From NCBI GenBank assembly GCA_002408385.1, contig DHSB01000099.1, positions 44,555-108,554 of the forward strand: DNA of 64,000 bases, given 5' to 3'. The DNA comes from Myxococcales bacterium UBA5297. Lineage in GTDB: Bacteria > Myxococcota > Myxococcia > Myxococcales > UBA5297. Position 1 is the first letter of the stretch, and each line of letters begins with the position of its first letter. The translations under genes were made by a program, and so were the position numbers. Shown piece by piece: positions 23,237 to 31,748 of the stretch. The notes beneath the pieces are model-generated. The model did not search any database and was not told the DNA's origin. It saw nothing but the letters and a program-made list of their open reading frames with translations.

Positions 23237-25539
23237 ATGGCCAGGCACGCGCTTCTGCTTCTCGCCGCACTCTTCGTCTTCTCTTGCGGCGAGCCCAACG
23301 ACCCGCTCGGCCCCGAGGCCGACGCGGGTTTGCCGGACAAGTGCGACGCGGTGACCTGCGGTGCCGGGGAGAGCTGCGACCCGTCCACCGGCGTTTGCGC
23401 CTGCAGCCCGGGGAGCTGCCTGGCGCCGAAGGTCTGCGGCGCCGACCGCCAATGCATCGAGCTCTGCGCCGGGGTGATTTGCGAGGCCGGTGAAGCCTGC
23501 GACCCGAAATCGGGCGCCTGCGCGTGCAGCGAGGATAGCTGCCCGGCCGACGGGTTCTGCGACCCGACGACGAGCCGCTGCACGACGCGCTGCACCGAGG
23601 GCGCGTGCGCCCCCGGTGACAGGTGCGAGCCGGCCACCGGCGTCTGCCGCTGTGACCCGGAGGTGTGCACCGGCAGCCTCGGCGCCTGCGATCCGCGGAC
23701 GAACCACTGCACGAGCCACTGCGAGCTCGTCGACTGCGCCCAAGGTGAGACCTGCGAGCCGGCGAGCGGCGAATGCCGCTGCGTCCGAGGGCTCGTGCCC
23801 GTCAGGTCAGCGATGCGACGGGGCGACCCGTCGCTGCGTCGATCGGTGTCGTTCCGGCGTCTGCAATCCCGGCGAGGCGTGCGACCCGGAGACCGGAGCC
23901 TGTAGCTGCGACCCGGTGGCCTGCACCGGCGAGGTGGGCGCGTGCGACCCGGAGACCGGCCGTTGCGTCAACCGCTGCGCGGGCTTCGAGTGCCCGTCAG
24001 GCGAGAGCTGCGACCCGCTGGTCGGCGACGGCTGTCGCTGCACCGAGGAGTCCTGCCCGAGCGGATACCTATGCGATCCGGTGGATCACCACTGCTACGA
24101 CGGCTGCGCGGAGCTGTACTGCCGGGAGGGGGAGAGCTGCAACCCGGAGACGTTCTCCTGCGAATGCGCGATCGCCCCGGTCGACACCTGCACTGCCGCC
24201 AGTCCCACGCGCTATTGCGACCCGACCTGGCTCGACTGCGTGCCGTTCTGCTGGGGCGTTTACTGCGACTTTGGCGAGAGCTGTGTGCCGACGACGGGCG
24301 AGTGCCGGTGCACCACCTCGCCGGATAGCTGCCCCTCGGGCCGCCGGTGCGATCCGACGACGCTCGAGTGCGTCATCGACCAGTGCTGGGGCATCACCTG
24401 CAACGCCGGCGAGACCTGCGCCCCCGAGGTCGGCGACTGCGAGTGCGAAGAGAACTCCTGCCCGACCAACTTCGCGTGCAACGCCGCGCGCCGCTGCGAG
24501 CTGGCGGTCGACGTCTGCGCCGAGGTCACCCGTCCGACCGGCCGAGAGCTGCGACCCGGCGACCGGCCTCTGCGGCTGTGTCGCCGCGTCCTGTCCGGCG
24601 GGCGAGTTCTGCGACACCGACCGGCACTGTGCGCCCGTCGATCTGTGCCTGGACGTGGAGTGTGCCGACGGCGAGACGTGCGCTCCGGTCGACGGCCTGT
24701 GCAAGTGCACCGCGACCTCCTGCCCGAGCGGCGCGGTCTGCGGTGCCGACGCCCACTGCCTCGTCTCCTGCGGGGGCTCGCAGTGCGAGGTTGGCCAGGG
24801 CTGCTTCGATCCGGTGACGCAGGCGCCCGGCGGGACGACCTGTACCTGCCTGCCCCGGCGCGACGGCCCGGGAGGCGAAACGCTGCCCGACACCTGCGCG
24901 GTCATCGGCAAGGTCTGCGACTACATCCAGCAAGCCCCCTCTGCCTCGAGCTGCGTGTTGCCCGTCGAGCCGGCGCCCTGCCAGCCGGGGACCGGCTGTG
25001 CCCGGGGCTTCGACTTCCAGCTCGTGCGTGACCCGGTGATGGGCACTCACGTCTGTCTCGCGCCCTGTGCGAGCGCCGGCGACTGCCCGGCCTACCACCA
25101 CAAGTGCTATCCGGCCGACGCGCAACCCTCGGGTCTCGCCGGCCACTGCTGGTGGGCCTACTGCGCGCGCGACGCGCAGGGCAGCCCCATCTCCAGCGAG
25201 TATTTCCAGCCCTGCAACAACGAGTCGACGGGCGATGGCACGTGCGTGCCTCTGAACACCTGGAATGGCACCGAGTACGTGGGCATCGGCTACTGCTGGG
25301 CCGGGGGCACGATGCCGGTCAGTGGCAGGTGCACGGAAATGGAGCGCAACCTGGTGCCGGAGGACGAGAGGTGCATCTCCGGCGCATTCTGCTTCCGTGG
25401 GGTCTGCACGCCCTGGTGCAACGCGGCGCTCAACCCCAACCCGCAAGTCTCCTGCGGGCCCAACGAGCTTTGCTACGACGCCGACGGCGTGCCTTCGTCC
25501 GAAGGCTCGCCCACGGCGCACGCCGGCATCTGCTGGTAG
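23237..25539 (+). pseudogene. Cys-rich repeat lipoprotein gene with two frame breaks
   Basis: One gene read in three frames. It starts at ATG 23237 (AAGGAG upstream) with a signal peptide and lipobox-like LLAALFVFSCGEP. Then come many ~35-residue units of the form C-x2-GE-SCDP-TG-x-C-C, each with six or so Cys, like the EB/EGF-like domains of myxobacterial secreted proteins. Frame 2 runs to about 23783, frame 3 from there to about 24542, frame 1 on to the stop at 25539. At 23783-23786 four bases (GTCC) stand where three are needed; at 24541-24543 GGCC stands for GGC. Both are one-base insertions and the repeat pattern continues perfectly across them. The last 250 residues are a non-repetitive Cys-rich domain (YCARDAQGSPISSEYF). 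This is either a recent pseudogene or sequencing error. Confidence 0.75.
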
Positions 25540-25565
25540 CTCGGGGGGAGGCGGAGGCTCGATTT

Positions 25566-25646
25566 CCGGAGCGCCGGCCTTCGTGCCGGCCGCCGAGATC
25601 GCCCGCGCTTCTGCCTGATCGTCGACGGGCGCATTGCAATGCGCCC
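25566..25646. repeat. REP-like pair: GC hairpin plus 20-bp perfect palindrome
   Basis: CCGGAGCGCCGGCC..., identical over 26 bases to 21966-21991, followed 36 bases later by the perfect palindrome GGGCGCATTGCAATGCGCCC (25627-25646). A variant of the latter is at 3567-3586. It sits between convergent genes, so it may work as a bidirectional terminator. Confidence 0.75.
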
Positions 25647-25682
25647 CTGCCAACCTGGGATCGCCGGGCTGTCGACCGTCGC

Positions 25683-26099
25683 CTAGTCGTGCCCGTGAGC
25701 GCGCTCGGCGTCCTCACGGGTCGGGTGTACGGCGCCGTGCGGGTGCTCGGCCGGTGCGTAGAGCGAATAGACCTTGAGGTCCTGGTCGCCGATGTTCGTC
25801 ACGTTGTGCCACTGGCCCGCCGGCACGAGGATGACCCAGTCGTCGGAGACCTCCTTGTCGAAGCTCAGGTTGTCCTTGGCCGGGCCCATCTGCACGCGCG
25901 CCTTGCCCTGCTCGACCCGCAGGAACTGGTCGTGGTCGTCGTGGATCTCCAGCCCGATGTCGTGGCCCGGCTTGATGGCCATGACGGTCATCTGCATGTA
26001 CTTCCCGGTCCAGACGGTGGTCCGGTAGTTCTGGTTCTCGAGCGTGGTCTTCTCGATGTCGACGACGTAGGGGTTCGGGCCAAAGTCGGTCATGTTCAT
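25683..26099 (-). CDS. Single-domain cupin protein
   Basis: 138 residues. The cupin core is clear: motif 1 GLEIHDDHDQFLRVEQGKAR (the His and Glu/Gln metal-ligand positions) and motif 2 WVILVPAGQWHNVTNIGD with the second His. It resembles the mannose-6-phosphate-isomerase-like stand-alone cupins. The C-terminus is His-rich (AERAHGHD), which could bind metal. The reaction is unknown. Ribosome binding site GGAGGATG overlaps the leader. Convergent with the Cys-rich gene. Confidence 0.82.
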   Translation of the reverse strand: MNMTDFGPNPYVVDIEKTTLENQNYRTTVWTGKYMQMTVMAIKPGHDIGLEIHDDHDQFLRVEQGKARVQMGPAKDNLSFDKEVSDDWVILVPAGQWHNVTNIGDQDLKVYSLYAPAEHPHGAVHPTREDAERAHGHD

Positions 26100-26180
26100 C
26101 CTCCGTGTTCTTGTTTGCCTTCAACTAGCGGGCTCGACGCGCGGCGGCAACCCAAGCGACATCGCGCGGCGCTGGGCAGG

Positions 26181-26660
26181 TTAGTCGTCGGTGTCGAGCG
26201 ACATGTCGCGGGGAACGGAGAACTCGCAGCTCGCCTTCGACCCGTCGGCGAAGTCCATCTCGAAGCTGCCCGCGATGAGCTCGCGGTCGGCGGCGGTGAG
26301 CGTGAAGCTGCCGGCAGAGAGGGCGGGCGCGCCCATGGGCTGGGAGATCTGCCAGGTGTCGACGAGCCCGTTCAGCGGCACCAGCGGGTGCGTGCCCACT
26401 GTCGCCTCGCTCGGCATGTCCTCGAGATGGGCGTAGATGCGCAGCGCACCCGAGGCGGTGCTCAGGTTGAGGAAAGTTGCCTCGGAGCCGAAGTGACCGT
26501 CGTCGCGGTGGAATTCGCTGTCGGCGGCGAGCTCTCCGTCGACAGAGGTCTGGCCTACCATCCCCTGGCAGCGTCCCGAGGCGTCTGGCTGCTCCAGGAG
26601 ATCGCAGGCGGAAAGCCCGAGTGCGGCAATCAGGGTCAGAATTCTGGCGGAGCGGAGCAT
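26181..26660 (-). CDS. Lipoprotein of unknown function
   Basis: 159 residues with a classic lipoprotein signal: LTLIAALGLSACDLL, lipobox LSAC. The mature part is beta-rich with two further Cys (SGRCQGMVG and ASCEFSVP) near its ends, which could form a disulfide, and the segment LTAADRELIAGSFEMDFADG resembles short beta-barrel proteins of myxobacteria. I do not recognise a named family. It diverges from the NuiA-like gene. Confidence 0.75.
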   Translation of the reverse strand: MLRSARILTLIAALGLSACDLLEQPDASGRCQGMVGQTSVDGELAADSEFHRDDGHFGSEATFLNLSTASGALRIYAHLEDMPSEATVGTHPLVPLNGLVDTWQISQPMGAPALSAGSFTLTAADRELIAGSFEMDFADGSKASCEFSVPRDMSLDTDD

Positions 26661-26845
26661 GAAGCCTGCCTTTCAATCGAGGTTTTCGTCGAACCGTACA
26701 GCAAGGCCATCGCGGGTGCCTTCACTTCGTTGCCTTGGCGCGTGCGCCGGCTGCGAGACAGCCCTCGCCGTGTTTCCACGCGGCCAAGGCAACTCCCCCG
26801 CGGCACCGAACGACAATGGGCCAACTGGTCTTCGGTGAGGTTCCG

Positions 26846-27757
26846 ATGAGCATTCCGTCCGTTCGTTCTGCAATCCGCAAGGCGCTGGAGCACTCCGCCA
26901 ATGAGAAGCCCTCCATCACCAAGGAGGAGGCCCGGGCGATCATCGAGGCCGCGATCGCGGGCACGCGCGGCGCCGACCGGGTGAGCTCGGGCGAGGCGAG
27001 GCTGCTCGCGCAGCTCGCAGGCGAGAGCGGCTTCGAGGGCTCGGCGCCGTCGGTGCTGGCCGAGGGTGCCCGCGAGGAGCTCGAGGCGTTCTATTCGAAG
27101 AGCAACCTGCCGCTCGGCGCCAACGCCCAGAAGATGCGCGACACCATCGCCGGTCTGCTCGAGGGCGCGGCCCTGCCGGACCCGATGGAGAAGGCTCCGT
27201 CGACCCGCTACCTGAACAGCCTGGAGATCGACTCGGGGCGCCGGGCCTTCATCGACTCGAAGAACGGCACCTTCCACCTCGAGGTGAAGGACGGCGAGCA
27301 GGTCCGCTGGTTCGGGCCGCTGTCGCTCGAGGCAGAGGTCGATGGTCGCCAGGCCGAGCTCGATGGCTTGCGCGCCAGCATCGCCGAGGCGACCAAGGAT
27401 CTCTGGTTCATGAGCGAGTCCGACTATCCCTTCGACTTCTTCCTCGCCGAGGGCGCCGGCGCTACGCGGCCGACGGGCGAGCAGATGCTGAAGCTCCTCG
27501 GCAAGGACGCAGGCACGCCGGTCGAGGTTCGCGACTTCGCTGAGTTTTTCGCGGACCACACCACGCCCGAAGACTGGTGGGGCGACTGCGAGGAGGCGGA
27601 CGCGGCCAAGTACTCGCAGCTTCGCGCGGCGCTCGAGGCCAACCTCACCGACCTGCAGGTGATCCGCGTTGGCGAGGTCGAGATCGGCGTCTACGTCATC
27701 GGTCGCAACGCGCACGGCGATCTGGTCGGTGTCTCGACGACGTCGATCGAGACCTGA
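26846..27757 (+). CDS. Protein with C-terminal nuclease A inhibitor (NuiA)-like domain
   Basis: 303 residues from ATG 26846 (GGTGAGG upstream). The last ~135 residues match NuiA, the inhibitor of the non-specific nuclease NucA: DLWFMSESDYPFDFF, PTGEQMLKLLGKD, DFAEFF, KYSQLRAALEANLTDLQVIR and VGEVEIGVYVIGRNAHGDLV. The C-terminal Thr of NuiA (..ST.VVET) corresponds to VSTTSIET here. The N-terminal ~165 residues are a helical extension with EF-hand-like spacing (TRGADRVSSGEARLLAQLAG) not found in NuiA. No signal peptide. A matching nuclease gene is not in the window. Confidence 0.75.
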   Translation: MSIPSVRSAIRKALEHSANEKPSITKEEARAIIEAAIAGTRGADRVSSGEARLLAQLAGESGFEGSAPSVLAEGAREELEAFYSKSNLPLGANAQKMRDTIAGLLEGAALPDPMEKAPSTRYLNSLEIDSGRRAFIDSKNGTFHLEVKDGEQVRWFGPLSLEAEVDGRQAELDGLRASIAEATKDLWFMSESDYPFDFFLAEGAGATRPTGEQMLKLLGKDAGTPVEVRDFAEFFADHTTPEDWWGDCEEADAAKYSQLRAALEANLTDLQVIRVGEVEIGVYVIGRNAHGDLVGVSTTSIET

Positions 27758-27790
27758 GCCGCTCCTAGTCCCTGTCCGCGGAACCATCGG

Positions 27791-27814
27791 AGAGCGGGCC
27801 TCGCGGCCCGCTCT
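27791..27814 (+). terminator. Hairpin terminator after the NuiA-like gene
   Basis: AGAGCGGGCC-TCGC-GGCCCGCTCT: a perfect 10-bp stem with a 4-base loop, 34 bases after the stop, followed by TCGCGTCTTTG. Confidence 0.75.
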
Positions 27815-27925
27815 TCGCGTCTTTGCCGCGGCGTCCACCGTTCGCCGGCGGGTACTCGAACGGCGGCCCGACTGTCGCCCCCGGCCGACCGCTTCGTCGG
27901 CCGGAGGGCGCTTGCAGAGCGGCAT

Positions 27926-28185
27926 CACGCCGCCAGACAGCGCTCGAGGACCGCCACGAATCATCGACAAAGGCGCTCGGAATCAAAGCTTCGGTCGAGT
28001 GCAGTACGTAGTGGTGGGTGAGCGATTCCACGATGTGGACGGTCATGTACGCCGCCCGAGACGGGTCGCGCCGGGCGGCCTCGGGATGTGCCCGCGGCAG
28101 CGCCTCGACACCGCGCCGAGAAGCGCTCCTCGACCGCCTTGAGCTCGGCGTGGATGCATTCGGCACGCACGAGCGAGTTGCCGCC
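27926..28185 (-). pseudogene. Fragment of a TetR-type regulator (ligand-binding half)
   Basis: On the minus strand VRAECIHAELKAVEERFSAR is followed, after a frame change near 28109, by GVEALPRAHPEAARRD then AAYMTVHIVESLTHHYVLHS and SAFVDD. The series matches the C-terminal half of TetR proteins, where the AAxxxVHxVExLTHxxVL helix is typical. The helix-turn-helix half is absent upstream, and the frame after it runs into non-coding sequence. A decayed gene. The adjoining DNA up to 28447 carries no other supported gene. Confidence 0.5.
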
Positions 28186-28447
28186 GGGTCATCGCGAGCG
28201 CCGCTCCCGCCGCGTCAGCGGTGGAAGCCAAGCCGAAGGGCTCGAGCCCATCGACTGGCTCGGGGTGTTCGGTACGGGCCCGCGGCTCAGCCTCGCAAGC
28301 CGCAGCTTCGCGGCGACAAGCCCGCGACTTGTCCTGCAGCACACGGGGGGAGCCCTCGGAAATTGGAATTTCAAACGAAACAGGCTCGATCGAGTCTCGA
28401 TCGCGCGATTTTCCGTTGATAGCCGACAGAACGAGCCTCGAACACGC

Positions 28448-29054
28448 GTGGATCAGCGGGAATTCGCCTTCTCGAGACTCCATCACGCGATTTTTTTCCT
28501 GCGCTTCTCGCCCGAAAGGCTGCCGAGTCGCTCGCCGGAAGCGCGGCGCCAGGCCGCCGTAGCCGTGCTCGTGCGCCATGAAGCCGGTCGCCTCGAGGTG
28601 CTGCTGATGCAGCGCGCGGTGCACCCCAAGGATCCCTGGTCGGGCGACGCGTGCCTGCCGAGTGGTCACTGGACCGCTGGCGACGGATCGCTACTGGCGA
28701 CCGCGATTCGCGAGACGCGCGAGGAGGTCGGGCTCGACCTCGACTCGCAGGCGCGGTTGCTCGGCGCGCTCGACTCCGTCCGGCCCTTCGGTCCGCTCGG
28801 GCGCCTGGTCATGCAGCCGTTCGTCTTCGCGTTGCATGGAGTGGCGGAAGTGAAGCTCGGCAGCCGATGCGGTCGGCACCTTCTGGTTGCCGCTCGACGC
28901 CGCGGCCCGCGGCGAGCTCGACGATCGCCTGCGGCGGCGCGTCGGGCCTTTCCCGATAAGCTTCGCGTGCTGGCGGCACGGTGATCGGGTGGTCTGGGGC
29001 CTGACGCTGATGATGCTGCGCAGGCTGCTCCCGGGTCCGGGCGAGACGCGCTGA
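28448..29054 (+). pseudogene. NUDIX hydrolase (CoA-pyrophosphatase-like) with a frame break
   Basis: The frame from GTG 28448 contains RRQAAVAVLVRHEAGRLEV, LLMQRAVHPKDPWSGD, and the Nudix box GHWTAGDGSLLATAIRETRE followed by EVGLDL. The D-x-S-LLATA-IRET form is like NudL/CoA-pyrophosphatases. At about 28858-28866 the frame must shift by one base to continue as DAVGTFWLPLDAAARGELDD then FACWRHGDRVVWGLTLMML, the expected C-terminal strand-helix, ending at 29054. Without the shift the protein ends in Arg-rich nonsense. The start is uncertain because no ATG lies nearby. Confidence 0.65.
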
Positions 29055-29088
29055 CTCGCCGAATCACCGCAGCCTTCGAGCCTCAAGA

Positions 29089-29256
29089 GTGTCGCGAAAA
29101 GTCCCTGACCTCGGTTCGTCCCCCGTTCACCCTGAGCGTAGCTCCCGATGCACCAGCGGCGGGAGCGGAGTCGAAGAGCCCTCGACTTCGGCCTCGCCAG
29201 CTCGCCCTACACTCGGGCCGACCGGTGATCGCTCGAAGGATTCCTCGACACGTCTT
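29089..29256. repeat. Dispersed MITE-like element, copy 3
   Basis: Begins GTGTCGCGAAAAGTCC, contains the internal hairpin sequence (TTCACCCTGAGCGTAGCTCC...GGGAGCGGAGTCGAAG), ends GGATTCCTCGACACG, the inverted terminal repeat. Confidence 0.75.
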
Positions 29257-29281
29257 CGGGATTGCCCGGCGCCTCTTTCAG

Positions 29282-30400
29282 CTAGCCGCCCAGGCTCTCC
29301 GGATTGAGCCCCTTGAGCGAATCGAGCACGAAGAGCCCGTCCTTGCGCACGAGCGTGTCGTCGAACCAGATCTCGCCCCCGCCCGCCTCCTTGGTCTGGA
29401 TGAGCACGATGTCCCAGTGGACCTGCGACTTGTTGCCGTTGGGAGCTTCGTCGTAGGAGTTGCCGGGCGTGAAGTGGATGGAGCCAGCGATCTTCTCATC
29501 GAAGAGCGTGTCGAGCATCGGCTTGCGCACGAAGGGGTTGACGCCGATGGCGAACTCGCCGACGTAGCGGGCGCCCTCGTCCGAGTCGAGCACCGCGTCG
29601 AGCCGGTCCTGCGGGTTGCCCTTGGCCTCGACGATCTTGCCGTCGCGGAAGGTGAACTCGAGGCCCGAGAACTTGGTGCCCATGTAGAGCGTCTCGGTGT
29701 TGTAGCGGATGGTGCCGTTGACCGACTCGCGCACCGGGGCGGTGAAGATCTCGCCGTCGGGGATGTTCATCTTGCCGTCGCACGGGATGACCGGGATGCC
29801 CTTGATCGAGAAGCTCAGGTCTGTGCCCGGGCCGACCAGGCGCACCCGGTCGGTCTTCTTCATCAGCTCGACGAGCGGCTTCATCGCCTCGGACATCTTC
29901 GCGTAGTCGAGCGTGCAGACGTCGAAGTAGAAATCCTCGAACCCCTCGGTCGACATCTCGGCCTGCTGGGCCATCCCCGCGGTCGGCCAGCGCAAGACGA
30001 CCCACTTCGTGTGCGGGACGCGCACCTCCATGTGCACCGGCTTCATCCACAGGCGCTGGTACATCTTCATCTTGTCGGCGGGCACGTCGGAGTGCTCGTT
30101 GACGTTCTGCGCGCCGCGCAGGCCGATGTATGCCTGCATCTTCTCCATCCGGAAGCGCTCGTACTCGCCGGTCAGCGTCATCCCCTCTTCGTCGGCGTCC
30201 CTGTAGAGCTCGCGCAGGATGCGGGTGCGCTTGACGGTGACGAAGGGGATGCCGCCTGCTTCGCGCACCTTGCGCACGGTGATCGCGACCATCTCGTCGG
30301 GGATGTCGGTCGCCTCGATGAGCACGTGCTCGCCCTTGGCGACCCTGCACGAGTAGTTGACGAGAGTCTCAGCAAGCTTCTCCATCCTCGGATCGAGCAT
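29282..30400 (-). CDS. M29 family aminopeptidase (AmpS/aminopeptidase T-like)
   Basis: 372 residues from ATG 30400, with AAGGAGATCTGCAG upstream. Metallo-aminopeptidases of this family bind two metals through Glu, His, Tyr and Asp in the C-terminal half. The matching segments here are YVGEFAIGVNP (Glu), SIHFTPGNSYDEAPNGN (His and Tyr region) and KSQVHWDIVLIQ (His and Asp). The N-terminal Rossmann-like half has LVNYSCRVAKGEHVLIEATD. Length fits the family. Cytosolic, broad-specificity removal of N-terminal residues. The gene diverges from the peptidoglycan-binding protein gene. Confidence 0.88.
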   Translation of the reverse strand: MLDPRMEKLAETLVNYSCRVAKGEHVLIEATDIPDEMVAITVRKVREAGGIPFVTVKRTRILRELYRDADEEGMTLTGEYERFRMEKMQAYIGLRGAQNVNEHSDVPADKMKMYQRLWMKPVHMEVRVPHTKWVVLRWPTAGMAQQAEMSTEGFEDFYFDVCTLDYAKMSEAMKPLVELMKKTDRVRLVGPGTDLSFSIKGIPVIPCDGKMNIPDGEIFTAPVRESVNGTIRYNTETLYMGTKFSGLEFTFRDGKIVEAKGNPQDRLDAVLDSDEGARYVGEFAIGVNPFVRKPMLDTLFDEKIAGSIHFTPGNSYDEAPNGNKSQVHWDIVLIQTKEAGGGEIWFDDTLVRKDGLFVLDSLKGLNPESLGG

Positions 30401-30646
30401 CTGCAGATCTCCTTGGTTGTGCCGGCGTAGGTCGCCCGGGAGACAACCTCAAAAGCCGCTTTGCGTCAAAGAGGGAAAGCCGGGCAATGGTCCGAGCGTT
30501 ATCGGCCGAGGCGCCACCGTGTAGACCGGCAACCCACCGCCGCCGACATCGGCGCACCACCGCCCTGCATCCCGCGGAGATCAGGAAAGAAACGGACGCA
30601 ACCCTCGGGCGCCGCGGACGACAATCTCGGGCGGAGGTCAACACCG

Positions 30647-31582
30647 ATGCCCAGCGTTCAGCGCACCAACAACTCGCCCGTGTCGACATACCGCCCCGAC
30701 CCGCTGCTCAAGAAGGGCAGCCGCGGCTCTTCGGTGTCGGACCTGCAGCGCTTGCTCAAGCAGGCCGGGTTCGATCCGGGCCCGGTCGACGGGGCCTTCG
30801 GCCCCCGCACGCGCGAGGCGGTGCTCGCCTTTCAGAGAAACCGCGGGCTGCTGGTCGACGGCATCGTCGGTCCCCAGACCTGGGGCGCGCTGCGGGCAAC
30901 GGCACCCCAGACGCCCGCGAGCACGTCGAGCCCCGCCGACAGCTTCGACTCCGGGACTCCCAGCGTCACGATCGCTCCGCGCAACCTGTCGGAAGCCGAG
31001 AAGTTCGCCCACTACGCGCGCATCGTCCGCGCGAACGGCGGGCAGGTGAACCCGGACGGCAAGCCCACCGTGCTCGGCATCCGCGGCATGCGACTCGACG
31101 GCACGCGCCATGAGACGACCAACAGCCGCGCCTACGACGACGTCTTCGTGGTCCTGACGCCAAGCGGGCGCTGCTACGAGTTCCGCGGCGCCACCCACGC
31201 CGGCCAGACCAGCTCGTCCGCGGCGCCGGACGTAACCCGCGACGGCCGCGGCGACATCGGGCTCATCGGTGCGGGCAACTACATGGTCAAACCAAACGGC
31301 ATGTACCGCGGCAGCCCGAGCTTCCACGTGCAGACGCTGGGCGGCTCGGGGTCGCTCGCCGGCTGGCGCGACACCAACCAGGACGGGGTCTACTCGGGCG
31401 CCGAGCGGCGCGCCTCCGAGCAGCGCGGCGACAGGATCACCGCCGTCCTCTTCCACCCCGGCAACGCGAGCTCACCCCGGTCCATCGGCTGTCAGACGCT
31501 CGCGCCAAGCGACTACTCGCGCTTCGTCTCCGCCATCGGCGGCACGAACGGCTCGTTCAGCTACACGCTCGTCCAGGCGTAG
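30647..31582 (+). CDS. Peptidoglycan-binding domain protein with C-terminal cell-wall-enzyme-like domain
   Basis: 311 residues. ATG 30647 follows CGGAGGTCAACACCG. Residues ~20-85 are a PG_binding_1 domain: LLKKGSRGSSVSDLQRLLKQ, DPGPVDGAFGPRTREAV, LAFQRNRGLLVDGIVGPQTW. After a Ser/Pro/Thr linker comes a ~190-residue domain ending FHPGNASSPRSIGCQTL. The H-P-G..S.GC arrangement is like the catalytic His/Cys of L,D-transpeptidases, but the rest is too diverged for a firm call. No signal peptide is seen, so export would need another route, or the protein acts as an endolysin-like enzyme. Confidence 0.75.
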   Translation: MPSVQRTNNSPVSTYRPDPLLKKGSRGSSVSDLQRLLKQAGFDPGPVDGAFGPRTREAVLAFQRNRGLLVDGIVGPQTWGALRATAPQTPASTSSPADSFDSGTPSVTIAPRNLSEAEKFAHYARIVRANGGQVNPDGKPTVLGIRGMRLDGTRHETTNSRAYDDVFVVLTPSGRCYEFRGATHAGQTSSSAAPDVTRDGRGDIGLIGAGNYMVKPNGMYRGSPSFHVQTLGGSGSLAGWRDTNQDGVYSGAERRASEQRGDRITAVLFHPGNASSPRSIGCQTLAPSDYSRFVSAIGGTNGSFSYTLVQA

Positions 31583-31682
31583 CGAGGGCGCTCGGACGGG
31601 CCGGACGGAAAGGTGAACGCGGCGCTGCTCGGTTCTGCGGCGCCGCGCGCATTTCGGACGGCTAGCCGCGGCGCCCAAAGCC

Positions 31683-31707
31683 CCGGCAACCCTCGTTTGC
31701 TTGCCGG
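31683..31707. terminator. Possible hairpin between convergent genes
   Basis: CCGGCAA, an 11-base loop, TTGCCGG, extended by flanking CCCC/GGGG. About 42 bp after the stop of the amylase gene on the minus strand. Confidence 0.35.
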
Positions 31708-31748
31708 CTTCGGGGCAGGTTGGGCAGTTGACGAGGTGCGTCCGCGCA

